DNA from: JAPPKS01 sp963667895
GTDB taxonomy: Bacteria > Poribacteria > WGA-4E > PCPOR2b
NCBI GenBank assembly: GCA_965223985.1
Contig: OZ245030.1
Coordinates: 744,001-808,000 of the forward strand
Direction of reading: 5' to 3'
Length of the DNA stretch: 64,000 nucleotides
Part shown: piece by piece, positions 15,752 through 25,108 of the stretch
Layout of the letters: each line of letters begins with the position of its first letter
How positions within the stretch are numbered: the stretch's first letter is position 1
Position numbers and translations under genes: made by a program
Notes under the pieces: generated by a model
What the model saw: the letters and a program-made list of their open reading frames with translations, nothing else
Told to the model about the DNA's origin: nothing
Databases searched by the model: none

Positions 15752-16917
15752 CAAATCGGCACCCCCAGCTTCTCAGGTATGTCTTCAAAGGCGTCTCCCC
15801 TCAGACCGGTGAGGTTGTACGCCTCGCGATAGAGAATACGTTCTTCTTTGACCGCTCGAACGACTGCAGTGGCAAATCGGGGCCCTATACGCCATTTTTG
15901 GGTATTCCAGAAGTTTCCACCGTCATCTCCACCCGGCTGATTGCTGTCCCACTCATTGGCATTCTCTTTATAGAAGTTGAAGAAAGTATCCGTATTGATT
16001 AACTTCAGGTCAAGCGCTCGGCGTGCAGCTACGACAGCACTCACCTTGAACCTACCAGCGATAACTTGATAGCGATCGTTTTCTCGATCTGTATGAGGCC
16101 AGAAAGCGCGTAATTCATCCTCCGGCACAAGAAACTCTGCCGCAGCCTTATCGCAAAACTCTTCGGTTTCATTTGAGACAGGTTGAAGAGCTTCGAAAGT
16201 GGAGACGCCGCTCTGGGCGATAAAGAGGTGAGCTAGTTCGTGAGCTAGGGTGAAGATCTGCGCGGCTTTGAAATCCGCATTATTCACGAAAACGAGCGGG
16301 GCATACTCATCCGCGAGGGCAAACCCTTGAAATTCATTTGGATCCAGCTTCCGGTGCGTGTTGTTGCCCACCACGCCGTTAAAACAAACCAGCACACCTG
16401 CGGCATCAAATCGGCTTCGCAGACGCCTAAGAGCGTCACTTTTGGTCCCTTCCGCCTGTGCCCATCCATTGACAAGTTGGAGCGCCTCGCGCATGGCGCT
16501 CGCAACGTGCCGAGGTTGGGAATCCAACCCGTAAGCCCCGACAAAATCCAGCGGTTCAGTGCCATCTTCAATGAGTTCATCGCGCATCCATCCTTGCCGC
16601 CGCTGCATCAGATAAACCGTCTCAAGCAGGGCGGGACTAGGTGGCGGAGTGCCCTCTCGAGATCGGAAGTCGGCGATTGGCAAGCGCTCGTCAGGCGGTT
16701 CTTTCAAGTATAGAAACCCCAAAGGCGTATAGGTGCATTTGGCGAGCTTGTCCACCTGTGCAACGCTAATTGCCCCATCGTTCTCCCACTTCAACACGCG
16801 CTTCGGCTGTTTCACGCCCATTTTCTTCGCCAGTTCTTCGGGCTGAAGTTTGGCTCGTTCTCGCGCCCAACGCAACACGTCAGGCTGCAATGTTATTTGT
16901 AAGCGCCGACTACTCAT
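15751..16917 (-). CDS. XRE-family HTH / ImmA-IrrE metallopeptidase, antitoxin partner of the PIN toxin
   Basis: The N-terminal helix-turn-helix (RWARERAKLQPEELAKKMGV and the following VLKWENDGAIS, residues about 14-50) is followed by a linker. The ImmA/IrrE zinc peptidase core is at about residue 220, where LAHELAHLF supplies the HExxH motif and TEEFCDKAAAEFLVP the downstream Glu region. This domain order is the COG2856 antitoxin type found with DUF4411 PIN toxins; some relatives are stress-activated repressor-cleaving proteases. It starts 17 bp after the res stop codon and overlaps the PIN gene, so the TA pair is embedded in the restriction operon. It may also regulate the operon (inference). 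Confidence 0.87.
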   Translation of the reverse strand: MSSRRLQITLQPDVLRWARERAKLQPEELAKKMGVKQPKRVLKWENDGAISVAQVDKLAKCTYTPLGFLYLKEPPDERLPIADFRSREGTPPPSPALLETVYLMQRRQGWMRDELIEDGTEPLDFVGAYGLDSQPRHVASAMREALQLVNGWAQAEGTKSDALRRLRSRFDAAGVLVCFNGVVGNNTHRKLDPNEFQGFALADEYAPLVFVNNADFKAAQIFTLAHELAHLFIAQSGVSTFEALQPVSNETEEFCDKAAAEFLVPEDELRAFWPHTDRENDRYQVIAGRFKVSAVVAARRALDLKLINTDTFFNFYKENANEWDSNQPGGDDGGNFWNTQKWRIGPRFATAVVRAVKEERILYREAYNLTGLRGDAFEDIPEKLGVPI

Positions 16918-16933
16918 GGTTCACCTAACCTAC

Positions 16934-19900
16934 CTACTGATCCTCGTGAGTGATGTGTGCGTCAATCATTTTGTTGAACTCTGCCTCCACCTTGGCTTCA
17001 AAGTCCGATTCAATTTCATACACATCGGTGAACTCCGAAAACGCCCAGCGGCCATAGCTGCCGTGCCGATTCACGCCGGGCACCCAGTACGTTTCCATCG
17101 TGGATTTCTTGTCCTTGGCGTCCTCCGCGCGATAGCCTTTGATTTCAACGATGAGGTGCAAGGGGTTGTCATCTCCCTTGCCGTCGTCAACGAGGACGAT
17201 AAAGTCCGGAATGTACCTCCGCGTTTCGGATCCGTAGCGGTAAGGAACCTCAAGTCCGAGGTTGTGATTCTTGACATAGGCTTTGACGCGCGGATGGGAT
17301 TCCGCGACGCGGCAAAATTCCGCCTCCCAGTCGCTGTCTAGGATGACCCAGTTGATGTGGCAGCGCCGAGAATCCGTTTCATAGCGGTCTGTCTTGGACG
17401 TGCTGAAATTGACGTGAGCGGTAGAGCCGACAGGGTTGTACGGGTCGAGTACCGCTTTGACGGGACGCTCGCCGATTTCCTTTCGCGTGATGGCAGCCAT
17501 AATGCGTTCGCATGCCATGTCAGCCAACTCTTGGTACATGAGTTGGGCAGGGAAGGTTCCCCCCTTGCACACGAGATAGTTGTCGATCCACTGTTTGGTG
17601 ATGCGCTTGAGTTGCCCAAAGAGGTGGAAGTTGGGTTCGCCGCCCGGATCGCGCCACTTTGTGATGAGCAGCCGTTGCGTGAGATTAAGCAGCAGCGTTG
17701 AGTTCCGAAGGTCGCCGGTGTGAACCAGATTGAGATCGACTCCTTCGCCGATGATGCCTTGATTCTGTGTCTTCGACGGACCAACCAGATCCGGACTAAG
17801 TTCCAGCACCGAATCCTCGTTAAAGTCAGCCTCGAGCCGCTCCTCGGACAATTCCACGCGATAGCCTGCCACCCGCGGAAATCGGATTTCAAGCGCATCC
17901 CGATCGGGCCGCATCGCCTTCACTTGAATCGTCGGTTTGGGCGGTATGGGCCGGACAACCACAGGCTTCGCCGTGAAGTCGAAGGGTATCCCCAATACAT
18001 CCGCGTATTCCACATCAAACAGGCCTTCGTCGTTGAGATCGTAGGATTGCCGCCGCAGCGCGCGACCGACGACCTGCTCGCAGAGCAACTGCGTCCCAAA
18101 AGCGCGAACGCCGAGCACGTGGCTGACGGTGTTGGCATCCCAGCCCTCGGTGAGCATTGATACCGACACCACACAGCGAATCGAATCCCCAAGCCGCCCC
18201 GGTTTGCCAACCGTGTTCATGACTTCACGCAGGAGATCTTGGTCACTTATCTTGTCGGCTTCCTCGCGATTGCCGGTGCGCTCAATAATCTCGCGCCGAA
18301 ACCGCTCAATCTCGTCGCTCGCCATCTTGCGGAAGTTTTTATCTAGCGCGTCGCCGGACTCCAACTGTTCGCTGTCGATTAGCAGCGTGCGGGGTCGGGG
18401 GTACTGGTTGCCGTATTCGTCGAAGTTTCGAAACAGTTCGAGCCGTCCAGCGACTGGCGCTGTTGAGCCATCTGCGTTTTCACGGTGGAAACCGGAAATG
18501 TAGTCGTAGACCAGCTTGGATGTCGACGTGTTGTTGCAGACGACAATTAAGCAGGGCGGAACCTCGATGCCGGCGTCTTGCATGAGTTCGAAGGTCTTCG
18601 CATAGTGCCCGTATAACGCCGCAAGCGCCGTTTGGAGTACCACCGGCAGACTCAGCGGATCAAGATTTTTGGATTTGCCCCGCCCCTTCTTCGGCATGTC
18701 GGCGCTTATGTTTTTCCACAACTCGCGAAACTTGGGCATGTCGCCGCCGGGGATATTGTCCGCTACCGGCACCCGGGGAAGTTTGACGATACCGCACTCG
18801 ATGGCATCCATGAGCGAGAAGTCGCTCATCGTCCACGGGAACAAGGTGCCCTCGGCATAACCTGAGCCGCGCAGGAAAAACGGCGTCGCCGAGAGATCCA
18901 TCACGCGGTTGATGCCGAGCCTCTTGCCTACCATCTCTAGCCCCGAAATCCAGAGTCGGGCGGCTTCCGTATTCTTCTTGGCTTCCTGCCTGTCATCCGC
19001 AGTGAGTTTTTCCTCGTCCGGCTCGCCCGGCTTCTCGCGGTAGCAGTGATGCGCTTCATCGTTGAGGACCATGAGATTCTTAATCCCCATGAGTTCGGGC
19101 ATCACCCGCTGCAGCATCTGTCCCGCGGTTTCGGTGGTCGCGATTGGCTTCCCGCGTCCCTGAAGCAGGGCACGCCCACCCTTTGAGAGTTCTGTACGCT
19201 CGCGCAGCTTGAAAGCGTGATAGTTCGTGATGACAATCTTCGCCTTTTCCAAGTCGGGAAGCATGTCGCTTGGCAACAACTCGCGGCTCCGGTAGTAGCT
19301 GTCCGGATCGTTGGGCTGCAGCACACGCAAGCGATCCTTTATGGTGATTCCGGGCGTAACCACCAAGAAACCACGGGTGAACCTTCCGCTCTGTGGACGC
19401 CGGGCGGCGTTAACCGTCTGCCAAGCGATTAACATCGCCATGACGGTGGTCTTTCCGGCGCCCGTCGCTAGCTTGAGCGCCAGCCGTGACAGCTCCGGAT
19501 TGGCGTCGTTGTTGGCGTTCTTGAGGTGGTCAAGGAAGCGATTGCGAGCTTGGGCACTTCGTGGCGCAACCTCGGTGAGCCAGATGACGGTTTCCATGGC
19601 TTCAACTTGGCAGAAGAAAGGTCGGATGCCGCTGAATTGGTGGTTGCGCCAGTGCTGAAGCAGTCGTGCAGTTTCAGGCGTCACCTGCCATTGGTTTGAG
19701 TTCGGCATGTTTCGCCACAGTTCAACGTGGCGGCGTACCTCATTGATAATCGCTGTAGGATCGTACTGCTGCTCCTGTGTTGAAAGCCCCTTCCCCTCGT
19801 CGAATACAATCTCCGTTTGGTTTGGGGAGGATTTCCTTCGCTTCTTCGGCTTGGGCACCGGCGTGATGAAATCTGCCCGCCTTCGGTTGTCCATTCTATT

Positions 19901-19996
19901 CTGGGTTGGCTGTCCCGTCTCATCTAGCTCCCAGTGACGGCTTGGGGGCTCGTAGGGCGAGTTGAGGATGGGATGATCAAAGAATGGATTCGACAT
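16934..19996 (-). CDS. Type III-like restriction helicase-endonuclease (Res, BPTD_3080 type)
   Basis: The protein has 1020 residues and starts with SNPFFDHPILNSPYEPPSRH, the hallmark opening of this restriction family. The SF2 helicase motifs are ATGAGKTTVMAMLIAWQ (Walker A), VLNDEAHHCYREK (DEAH-type box), DLSATPFFLRGSG (motif III) and QVVGRALRRQSYD (motif VI). Near the C-terminus YIPDFIVLVDD followed by LIVEIKGYR is a PD-(D/E)xK nuclease site. It should translocate on and cut DNA lacking the Mod methylation mark. The partner mod lies about 2.6 kb downstream in the same direction, separated by the TA pair and MNT gene, an unusual spread for a mod-res pair. Confidence 0.9.
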   Translation of the reverse strand: MSNPFFDHPILNSPYEPPSRHWELDETGQPTQNRMDNRRRADFITPVPKPKKRRKSSPNQTEIVFDEGKGLSTQEQQYDPTAIINEVRRHVELWRNMPNSNQWQVTPETARLLQHWRNHQFSGIRPFFCQVEAMETVIWLTEVAPRSAQARNRFLDHLKNANNDANPELSRLALKLATGAGKTTVMAMLIAWQTVNAARRPQSGRFTRGFLVVTPGITIKDRLRVLQPNDPDSYYRSRELLPSDMLPDLEKAKIVITNYHAFKLRERTELSKGGRALLQGRGKPIATTETAGQMLQRVMPELMGIKNLMVLNDEAHHCYREKPGEPDEEKLTADDRQEAKKNTEAARLWISGLEMVGKRLGINRVMDLSATPFFLRGSGYAEGTLFPWTMSDFSLMDAIECGIVKLPRVPVADNIPGGDMPKFRELWKNISADMPKKGRGKSKNLDPLSLPVVLQTALAALYGHYAKTFELMQDAGIEVPPCLIVVCNNTSTSKLVYDYISGFHRENADGSTAPVAGRLELFRNFDEYGNQYPRPRTLLIDSEQLESGDALDKNFRKMASDEIERFRREIIERTGNREEADKISDQDLLREVMNTVGKPGRLGDSIRCVVSVSMLTEGWDANTVSHVLGVRAFGTQLLCEQVVGRALRRQSYDLNDEGLFDVEYADVLGIPFDFTAKPVVVRPIPPKPTIQVKAMRPDRDALEIRFPRVAGYRVELSEERLEADFNEDSVLELSPDLVGPSKTQNQGIIGEGVDLNLVHTGDLRNSTLLLNLTQRLLITKWRDPGGEPNFHLFGQLKRITKQWIDNYLVCKGGTFPAQLMYQELADMACERIMAAITRKEIGERPVKAVLDPYNPVGSTAHVNFSTSKTDRYETDSRRCHINWVILDSDWEAEFCRVAESHPRVKAYVKNHNLGLEVPYRYGSETRRYIPDFIVLVDDGKGDDNPLHLIVEIKGYRAEDAKDKKSTMETYWVPGVNRHGSYGRWAFSEFTDVYEIESDFEAKVEAEFNKMIDAHITHEDQ

Positions 19997-20156
19997 TGGA
20001 AAATTTCCGTTAGATTCGGCGTTCCTCTCGCATACGGTATCACATTCGCAAAACCACTGGCAGAACGCGCATCTTCTAGATTCCGACGATGTCTGAAATT
20101 ATAGCAGGTATGGCGTTTGAGATTCAAGGATTAACTAAAAGCGCTTCGGTTTTCTG

Positions 20157-20186
20157 TTGAGCCGCGGGAGTACCTTCTGTTATAAT
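20157..20186 (+). promoter_or_regulatory. Sigma-70-like promoter of the hydroxyacid dehydrogenase gene
   Basis: TTGAGC and TATAAT are separated by 18 bp and lie about 30 bp upstream of the ATG, with AAGGAG at 20205-20210 as the ribosome site. Confidence 0.65.
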
Positions 20187-20217
20187 CTGTGTTGACAAAA
20201 CCGTGAAGGAGATATCA

Positions 20218-21168
20218 ATGAAACTTTTAATCGCAGAAGCTCAAAACCATGACCTAGTGAATCGTATTCAGCAGTTTGCTCACGAACATCCGGAGCAAGA
20301 AATAGAAGTCACATTCGCTCCTTCTCGAGAGGAGTTGCTCAGAGAAGTTGAAGATGCTGAGATTCTTTTTCCCGTCCTCGATCGGGAGTTGTTCTTGAAG
20401 GCGCGAAAATTGAAATGGGTGCAGACCTACAGCGCCGGTGTCGATATGTACCTTTTCCCCGAATTCATTGACAGCGATGTTGTTCTCACGTCTGGCAAAG
20501 GGTTTGTTGGGATTCATCTTGCGGAACACGCCTTTGGACTGCTGCTTGCTTTGACCCGCGGCATTGCCCCCGCCGTTCATCACCGCAAGTGGGGCGGCTA
20601 TCCGTATGAGAGCCAGGAGTTGTACGGAAAAGTAATGGGCGTCCTCGGTTTTGGCGGAACCGGACGGGGAGCCGCCGTGCGTGCACATGCCTTCGGGATG
20701 CAAGTTCTCGCGATTGACATCAATGATGTCCCGGCACCGGACTTTATTGAGGAGGTTTGGGGACTCGATCAGCTACCGAGGCTCCTCCGCAAATCCGACG
20801 TTGTGATGATTGGGTTGCCGTTGACAGTGCAGACGAGAGGGTTGTTCAACCGGGAAGCGTTCCAGCAGATGAAACGAACGGCATATCTGATTAATGTCAC
20901 GCGCGGGCAGATTATGGATATGGATGGGTTAATTGAGGCGCTACAGGAAGGCTGGATTGCCGGCGCGGGGTTGGATGTCGTGCCCGAAGAGCCGTTGCCG
21001 CCGGACAACCCGCTCTGGGGAATGGAAAACGTCGTCATCACACCGCACTGCGCCGGCGCATCCCCGGTACGACTAGAACGGAGTTGGGATCAGTTCATAG
21101 AAAACTTGTCTCGGTGGATAAACGGAGAACCCTTGTTGGGCGCGTTTAATCGGAACCAGGGATTCTAG
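20218..21168 (+). CDS. D-isomer-specific 2-hydroxyacid dehydrogenase family protein
   Basis: The 316-residue protein has the two-domain layout of NAD-dependent D-2-hydroxyacid dehydrogenases. Motifs are MGVLGFGGTGRGAAVRAHAF (nucleotide-binding glycine motif, about residue 140), the catalytic Arg in INVTRGQIMDMDGL, the Glu in VPEEPLPPDNPLW, and the His in VITPHCAGASP. The substrate is unknown; such enzymes reduce glyoxylate, hydroxypyruvate or other 2-keto acids. The start is the ATG at 20218 because AAGGAG is 8 nt upstream; an in-frame GTG at 20203 overlaps that ribosome site. The gene is divergent from res and begins the metabolic region. Confidence 0.88.
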   Translation: MKLLIAEAQNHDLVNRIQQFAHEHPEQEIEVTFAPSREELLREVEDAEILFPVLDRELFLKARKLKWVQTYSAGVDMYLFPEFIDSDVVLTSGKGFVGIHLAEHAFGLLLALTRGIAPAVHHRKWGGYPYESQELYGKVMGVLGFGGTGRGAAVRAHAFGMQVLAIDINDVPAPDFIEEVWGLDQLPRLLRKSDVVMIGLPLTVQTRGLFNREAFQQMKRTAYLINVTRGQIMDMDGLIEALQEGWIAGAGLDVVPEEPLPPDNPLWGMENVVITPHCAGASPVRLERSWDQFIENLSRWINGEPLLGAFNRNQGF

Positions 21169-21183
21169 CACGCGCTTCGCACA

Positions 21184-22092
21184 TCATTCTTCCTGCACGA
21201 GCGATTGACACAACTCCCTTGCTTCTTCTAGTTCCTCCGCTCCACCGTGTCGGACTTCGATGACCTTGGGAACATCTGATGGGATCTGCGCTATAATTCC
21301 CTTGAACTTGAGATCTCCGAAGCCGGGGGGATAATGGGCTTCGAGGTTTTTGAGATCGTGCAGGTTGACGCCGATGAGATGGTCTTTGTACGCCTCCAGC
21401 CAACGATTTGACCAACAGAGCCCAATGCGTTCTTGCAGAGCTGCATGTCCGACATCATGCCAATATCGCATGTTGCTTCCCTCAAACTTCTCCAAAAACA
21501 TCCCCATCTCATCGAAATCTGGGATTTCATGGTAGCGGGGTCGATTCTCAACTGCAAGATGGAGGTCCATCCGCAGCGCCAGTTCATTTAAGGCGTCGAG
21601 GCTGAACAGCGCGGCGTCCTGATGTTTGACTTGTTTGCGTTTACGCCAGTCGGTTGCCTCCGCGACCTTGCGACTGAATGCCTCGAATTCCCGCTCTCCG
21701 TATTCGTAGAGATTGGTCATCAGGTAAGACCGATCATGGGTGTCCACTTCCCCTAGATGGAGCACAACAATCGGAATCTCAAGATCGACAGCTATTTCCA
21801 TCGTTCGGATGGTCCACTTGAGAGCTTCCTTCCGCTCATTCACGTCCAGACTTGATAGCTGTACCGGATCGTTTTCCGCTTCAGATTGCGGGTGGTTGGG
21901 GAGAACGGGACAGAAATTATGGATGGAACACGGCTTTGTCTGTTTCAAATGTGGTTTGAGCTGTTCGAGCTGATCTCTTGTTAGGTGTCGGCTTAGTTCG
22001 ATGGTACTAAATCCGAGGCCTTTGAGTTCGTCAATCATCGCTGCCCCATCCGATTGGTTCATTGCATTCCACATTGTCGAAATAGCTATCAT
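21184..22092 (-). CDS. Sugar phosphate isomerase/epimerase-like TIM barrel protein
   Basis: The 302-residue protein has the AP-endonuclease-2/xylose isomerase-like fold: GFSTIELSRHLTRDQLEQL near the N-terminus, VVLHLGEVD in the middle, LHLAVENRPRYHEIPDF (metal-ligand Glu region), RYWHDVGHA and GVNLHDLKN. It probably acts on a small sugar or polyol, substrate unknown. Its start overlaps the end of purN by four bases (ATGA), so the two are co-translated although their functions have no obvious link. It ends 15 bp from the convergent dehydrogenase gene. Confidence 0.82.
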   Translation of the reverse strand: MIAISTMWNAMNQSDGAAMIDELKGLGFSTIELSRHLTRDQLEQLKPHLKQTKPCSIHNFCPVLPNHPQSEAENDPVQLSSLDVNERKEALKWTIRTMEIAVDLEIPIVVLHLGEVDTHDRSYLMTNLYEYGEREFEAFSRKVAEATDWRKRKQVKHQDAALFSLDALNELALRMDLHLAVENRPRYHEIPDFDEMGMFLEKFEGSNMRYWHDVGHAALQERIGLCWSNRWLEAYKDHLIGVNLHDLKNLEAHYPPGFGDLKFKGIIAQIPSDVPKVIEVRHGGAEELEEARELCQSLVQEE

Positions 22093-22703
22093 CCTAAGTC
22101 TTCCTTCACCGTGACCTTTCGACCGATAATTTCGAGCTTACCTTCCGCATACCATTTAACCACTTTCGGGTAAATCTTATGCTCTTCAATCTGAATTCGC
22201 GCATGCAGGCTTTCCTCGTTATCATGGTCGTATACAGGGACTGAAACTTGGGCGATGATAGGACCGGTATCAACCCCCTCATCTACAAAATGGACGGTCG
22301 TCCCGCTGACTTTGACCCCATATGCTAGGGCATCGGGTACCGGATGTGCGCCCGGGAACGCAGGCAGCAGCGCTGGATGGATATTGATGATGCGGTCACG
22401 ATACTTTTGCACACAATGTGATTGAAGCAGTTTCATAAATCCCGCTAGGACAATCAGCTCTGCTTTGTAGTTGTCAATAACCCTTGAAATCTCTGCATCA
22501 AACACATTTGAATCTGGAAAATCTCGTAGCCTTACCAGATGGGTGGGGATGTTCGCTTGCCTCGCACGGGTGAGCGCGTAAGCTGTTTTTCGATCGCTAA
22601 TCACCACGGAAATTTCAATGTCGCACGTGGTATCTCTGTGCAGTTGATTGATCAAGGCTTGTAGGTTGCTCCCACTGCCAGAGACTAAGGCTGCGATTTT
22701 CAT
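22089..22703 (-). CDS. purN: Phosphoribosylglycinamide formyltransferase
   Basis: GAR transformylase of purine synthesis, transferring a formyl group from 10-formyl-THF to GAR. The 204-residue length fits the family. The N-terminus KIAALVSGSGSNLQALINQ is the phosphate-binding loop. The catalytic Asn-His pair is in RIINIHPALLPAFPGAHPVP, and VKVSGTTVHFVDEGVDTGPI holds the catalytic Asp. It is the first gene of a two-gene minus-strand operon with the TIM-barrel gene. The other pur genes are not in the window. Confidence 0.95.
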   Translation of the reverse strand: MKIAALVSGSGSNLQALINQLHRDTTCDIEISVVISDRKTAYALTRARQANIPTHLVRLRDFPDSNVFDAEISRVIDNYKAELIVLAGFMKLLQSHCVQKYRDRIINIHPALLPAFPGAHPVPDALAYGVKVSGTTVHFVDEGVDTGPIIAQVSVPVYDHDNEESLHARIQIEEHKIYPKVVKWYAEGKLEIIGRKVTVKEDLG

Positions 22704-22843
22704 GGTCTTTGATTTACATCCTTCCGGTTAACGGAAATATCAGGTTGATTGCCGATTGTTGGCGGTTTCGTACAAAAATCGTAACGGTGTTTTATTGTAG
22801 CACAAGGGTAAATCTGAGTAAAGCCATTTCAGCCTTTTTTTGT

Positions 22844-22873
22844 TTGACCCCATCTACGAGAGAGTGATATAAT
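22844..22873 (+). promoter_or_regulatory. Sigma-70-like promoter upstream of SDR gene
   Basis: TTGACC and TATAAT are separated by 18 bp and lie about 120 bp upstream of the SDR start, leaving a leader without obvious structure. The 291-bp space between purN and this SDR holds no gene. Confidence 0.55.
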
Positions 22874-22994
22874 CAGCGCCATTCCTATGACCGATGAGAA
22901 AAATGAATAGGAGTCCGAAACCAACGGAACCACAAGAATTCAGGCTTTGGGCAAATCAGATCTTCAGTTGATATTACCTTGCTAAGGAAGGTTC

Positions 22995-23801
22995 ATGATG
23001 CAAACATCTGCAATCGGAACGATCGACAAGTTTCGACTCGATGGCAAAGTCAGCATTGTTACCGGCGCAAGTCGCGGAATCGGATTAGCAATGGCGGAGG
23101 GGCTTGCTGGGGCAGGTTCGAATCTCGCCATAGTTGGTAGAAGATTCGAGTCGCTCGAATCGGTTGCTGAACGCATTGCGAGTGACAGCGGTCGACACGT
23201 GATGCCGATTCAAGCTGATGTCGGCAACCTTGATGATATCGGTGAGATCATTAGACAGACGATAGATCGGTTTGGCAAGATTAACGTTCTCGTAAACAAT
23301 GCAGGAATAAATGTGCGTCGTCCCGCTGAAGCGTACACCGAAGCTGACTGGGATACGGTTACAAATGTGAACATCAAAGGAACCTTCTTCCTTACGCAGG
23401 CTTGTGGGCAAGTGATGATTAAGCAAAAAGCGGGAAAAATTATCAACAACCTTTCATTAGCCTCCGCGATTGGACTGCCTACTATCACGGCATACACCGC
23501 TTCCAAAGGCGGATTGATGCAAATCACAAAGCTGCTAGCGGTGGAATGGGCGCTCCATAATATTCAAGTCAACGGAATCGCCCCCGGTTTCATCCGAACC
23601 GCGCTCACTGAACCGATGCGAGCAGATATGCGAAACCAGTGGGTATTAAATCGCACACCTGCCAACCGCTGGGGAGAGCCAGAGGATCTCGTCGGCTTGA
23701 CGATATACTTAGCATCTGAGGCTTCTAATTTCGTTACTGGCGAGGTAATCTTCGTTGATGGCGGTTATATGGCCGGGAGTGATTGGCGGTATCAGGCATG
23801 A
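22995..23801 (+). CDS. SDR-family NAD(P)-dependent oxidoreductase
   Basis: This is a classical short-chain dehydrogenase of 268 residues. VSIVTGASRGIGLAMAEGL is the TGxxxGIG cofactor loop, NVLVNNAGINV the NNAG motif, IINNLSLASAIG carries the catalytic Ser region, and YTASKGG is YxxxK. The end FVTGEVIFVDGGYMAGSD is typical of the gluconate 5-dehydrogenase/3-oxoacyl reductase-like group. The substrate is not deducible. AAGGAAGG lies just upstream of two successive ATGs at 22995 and 22998. It stands alone between purN and an ABC ATPase. Confidence 0.9.
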   Translation: MMQTSAIGTIDKFRLDGKVSIVTGASRGIGLAMAEGLAGAGSNLAIVGRRFESLESVAERIASDSGRHVMPIQADVGNLDDIGEIIRQTIDRFGKINVLVNNAGINVRRPAEAYTEADWDTVTNVNIKGTFFLTQACGQVMIKQKAGKIINNLSLASAIGLPTITAYTASKGGLMQITKLLAVEWALHNIQVNGIAPGFIRTALTEPMRADMRNQWVLNRTPANRWGEPEDLVGLTIYLASEASNFVTGEVIFVDGGYMAGSDWRYQA

Positions 23802-23930
23802 GAAACGAGGAAGCGGGATATGCAGATGCGCAACTCAACTTCCTCGCAAGTACGAACTAATTTTGTAAAAGCGAACAATAGATGCACAGATGTCAGTATC
23901 CATGTGATTCTTCAACCTTAAATTTCAATT

Positions 23931-24905
23931 ATGCTGCTTCGCGTGAATAACCTGAAAACCTATTTTGATACAGATGATGGTATTGTTCCCGCTGTCGATG
24001 ACGTGAGTTTCACACTGGACGAGGGTGAGACGCTTGGCATTGTGGGTGAATCAGGATGCGGTAAAAGTATGACCGCACTTTCGATATTGCGTCTCGTGCC
24101 CCTTCCCGGACAAATTGTGGCAGGTGAGATTTGGTTGAAGGGTGAGGACCTGCTTGCCCGAAAAGAATCCGAAATGCGCAAAATTCGCGGAAATGAAATT
24201 TCGATTGTCTTCCAAGAACCGATGACTTCGCTAAATCCGGTATTCACTGTCGGCGAGCAGATAGCTGAGACAATTAGACATCATCAAGGTCTAGATAAAA
24301 AAACAGCATGGCAAAAGAGTATAGAATCCCTTGCCGCTGTCGGCATTCCCGCTCCCAAGGAGCGTGTGCATAATTATCCCCATCAAATGAGCGGCGGTAT
24401 GCGCCAACGCATTATGATTGCGATGGCAATTTCCTGCTCCCCTTCCCTCCTAATTGCCGATGAACCGACAACCGCATTGGATGTCACAATTCAAGCACAG
24501 ATTCTGGAATTAATCAGCAAACTTCAAGACGAAATGGGCATGGCAGTGTTGCTGATTACCCATAATCTCGGTGTGATTTCAGAGGTAGCACACCGAGTTT
24601 TAGTCATGTACGCAGGGCAAATCGTGGAAAGCGCAAACATCGACAGGCTATTTGGACGGGCGTGCCACCCCTATACAAAAGGATTGCTGAACGCTGTTCC
24701 TAAGTTAACAGGAAGCACAGACCGTCTGTTCGCAATCAAAGGCAGTGTTCCAGAGCCGACGCAAATGCCTGACGGTTGTCGGTTTGCGTCACGATGTGAG
24801 CTTGCAACCGAGCAATGCAGGAGTGAAATGCCTAAATTAGAGACGGTTGATACGGATCAGATGGTGCGTTGTTTTGAATGGCGGCAAGCTATGCAGATGA
24901 ATTGA
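23931..24905 (+). CDS. Oligopeptide/dipeptide ABC transporter ATP-binding protein (DppD/OppD type)
   Basis: The motifs are the Walker A GIVGESGCGKSMTALSILRL, the Q-loop region SIVFQEPMTSLNP, the signature HQMSGGMRQRIMIAMAI, the Walker B LLIADEPTTALDV and the switch LLITHNLGVI. The C-terminal extension with GCRFASRCELATEQC is the cysteine-containing tail of the Opp/Dpp (and nickel) class. It energises peptide uptake with permeases and a partner ATPase (DppF-like), but none of these follow: the next 200 bp are empty and the next gene is on the other strand. It may serve a transporter encoded elsewhere. Confidence 0.9.
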   Translation: MLLRVNNLKTYFDTDDGIVPAVDDVSFTLDEGETLGIVGESGCGKSMTALSILRLVPLPGQIVAGEIWLKGEDLLARKESEMRKIRGNEISIVFQEPMTSLNPVFTVGEQIAETIRHHQGLDKKTAWQKSIESLAAVGIPAPKERVHNYPHQMSGGMRQRIMIAMAISCSPSLLIADEPTTALDVTIQAQILELISKLQDEMGMAVLLITHNLGVISEVAHRVLVMYAGQIVESANIDRLFGRACHPYTKGLLNAVPKLTGSTDRLFAIKGSVPEPTQMPDGCRFASRCELATEQCRSEMPKLETVDTDQMVRCFEWRQAMQMN

Positions 24906-25108
24906 CATATCGGTAGACTTGAATCAGATGATAAGCGGAAAGCACATTGTTTGCGTTTTGCAAGAGGCGATGTTACCGTATAAAACTTCGCTTCCAGCGA
25001 ATATTTCCAACTGGTCACGCGACGATCGGATTTACGGAAATGTCCTCTGAATCGACGCTGCGAGAGAAAATGTCATGACATCAAGATTGGCGCTCTTGAA
25101 CCCCATCG

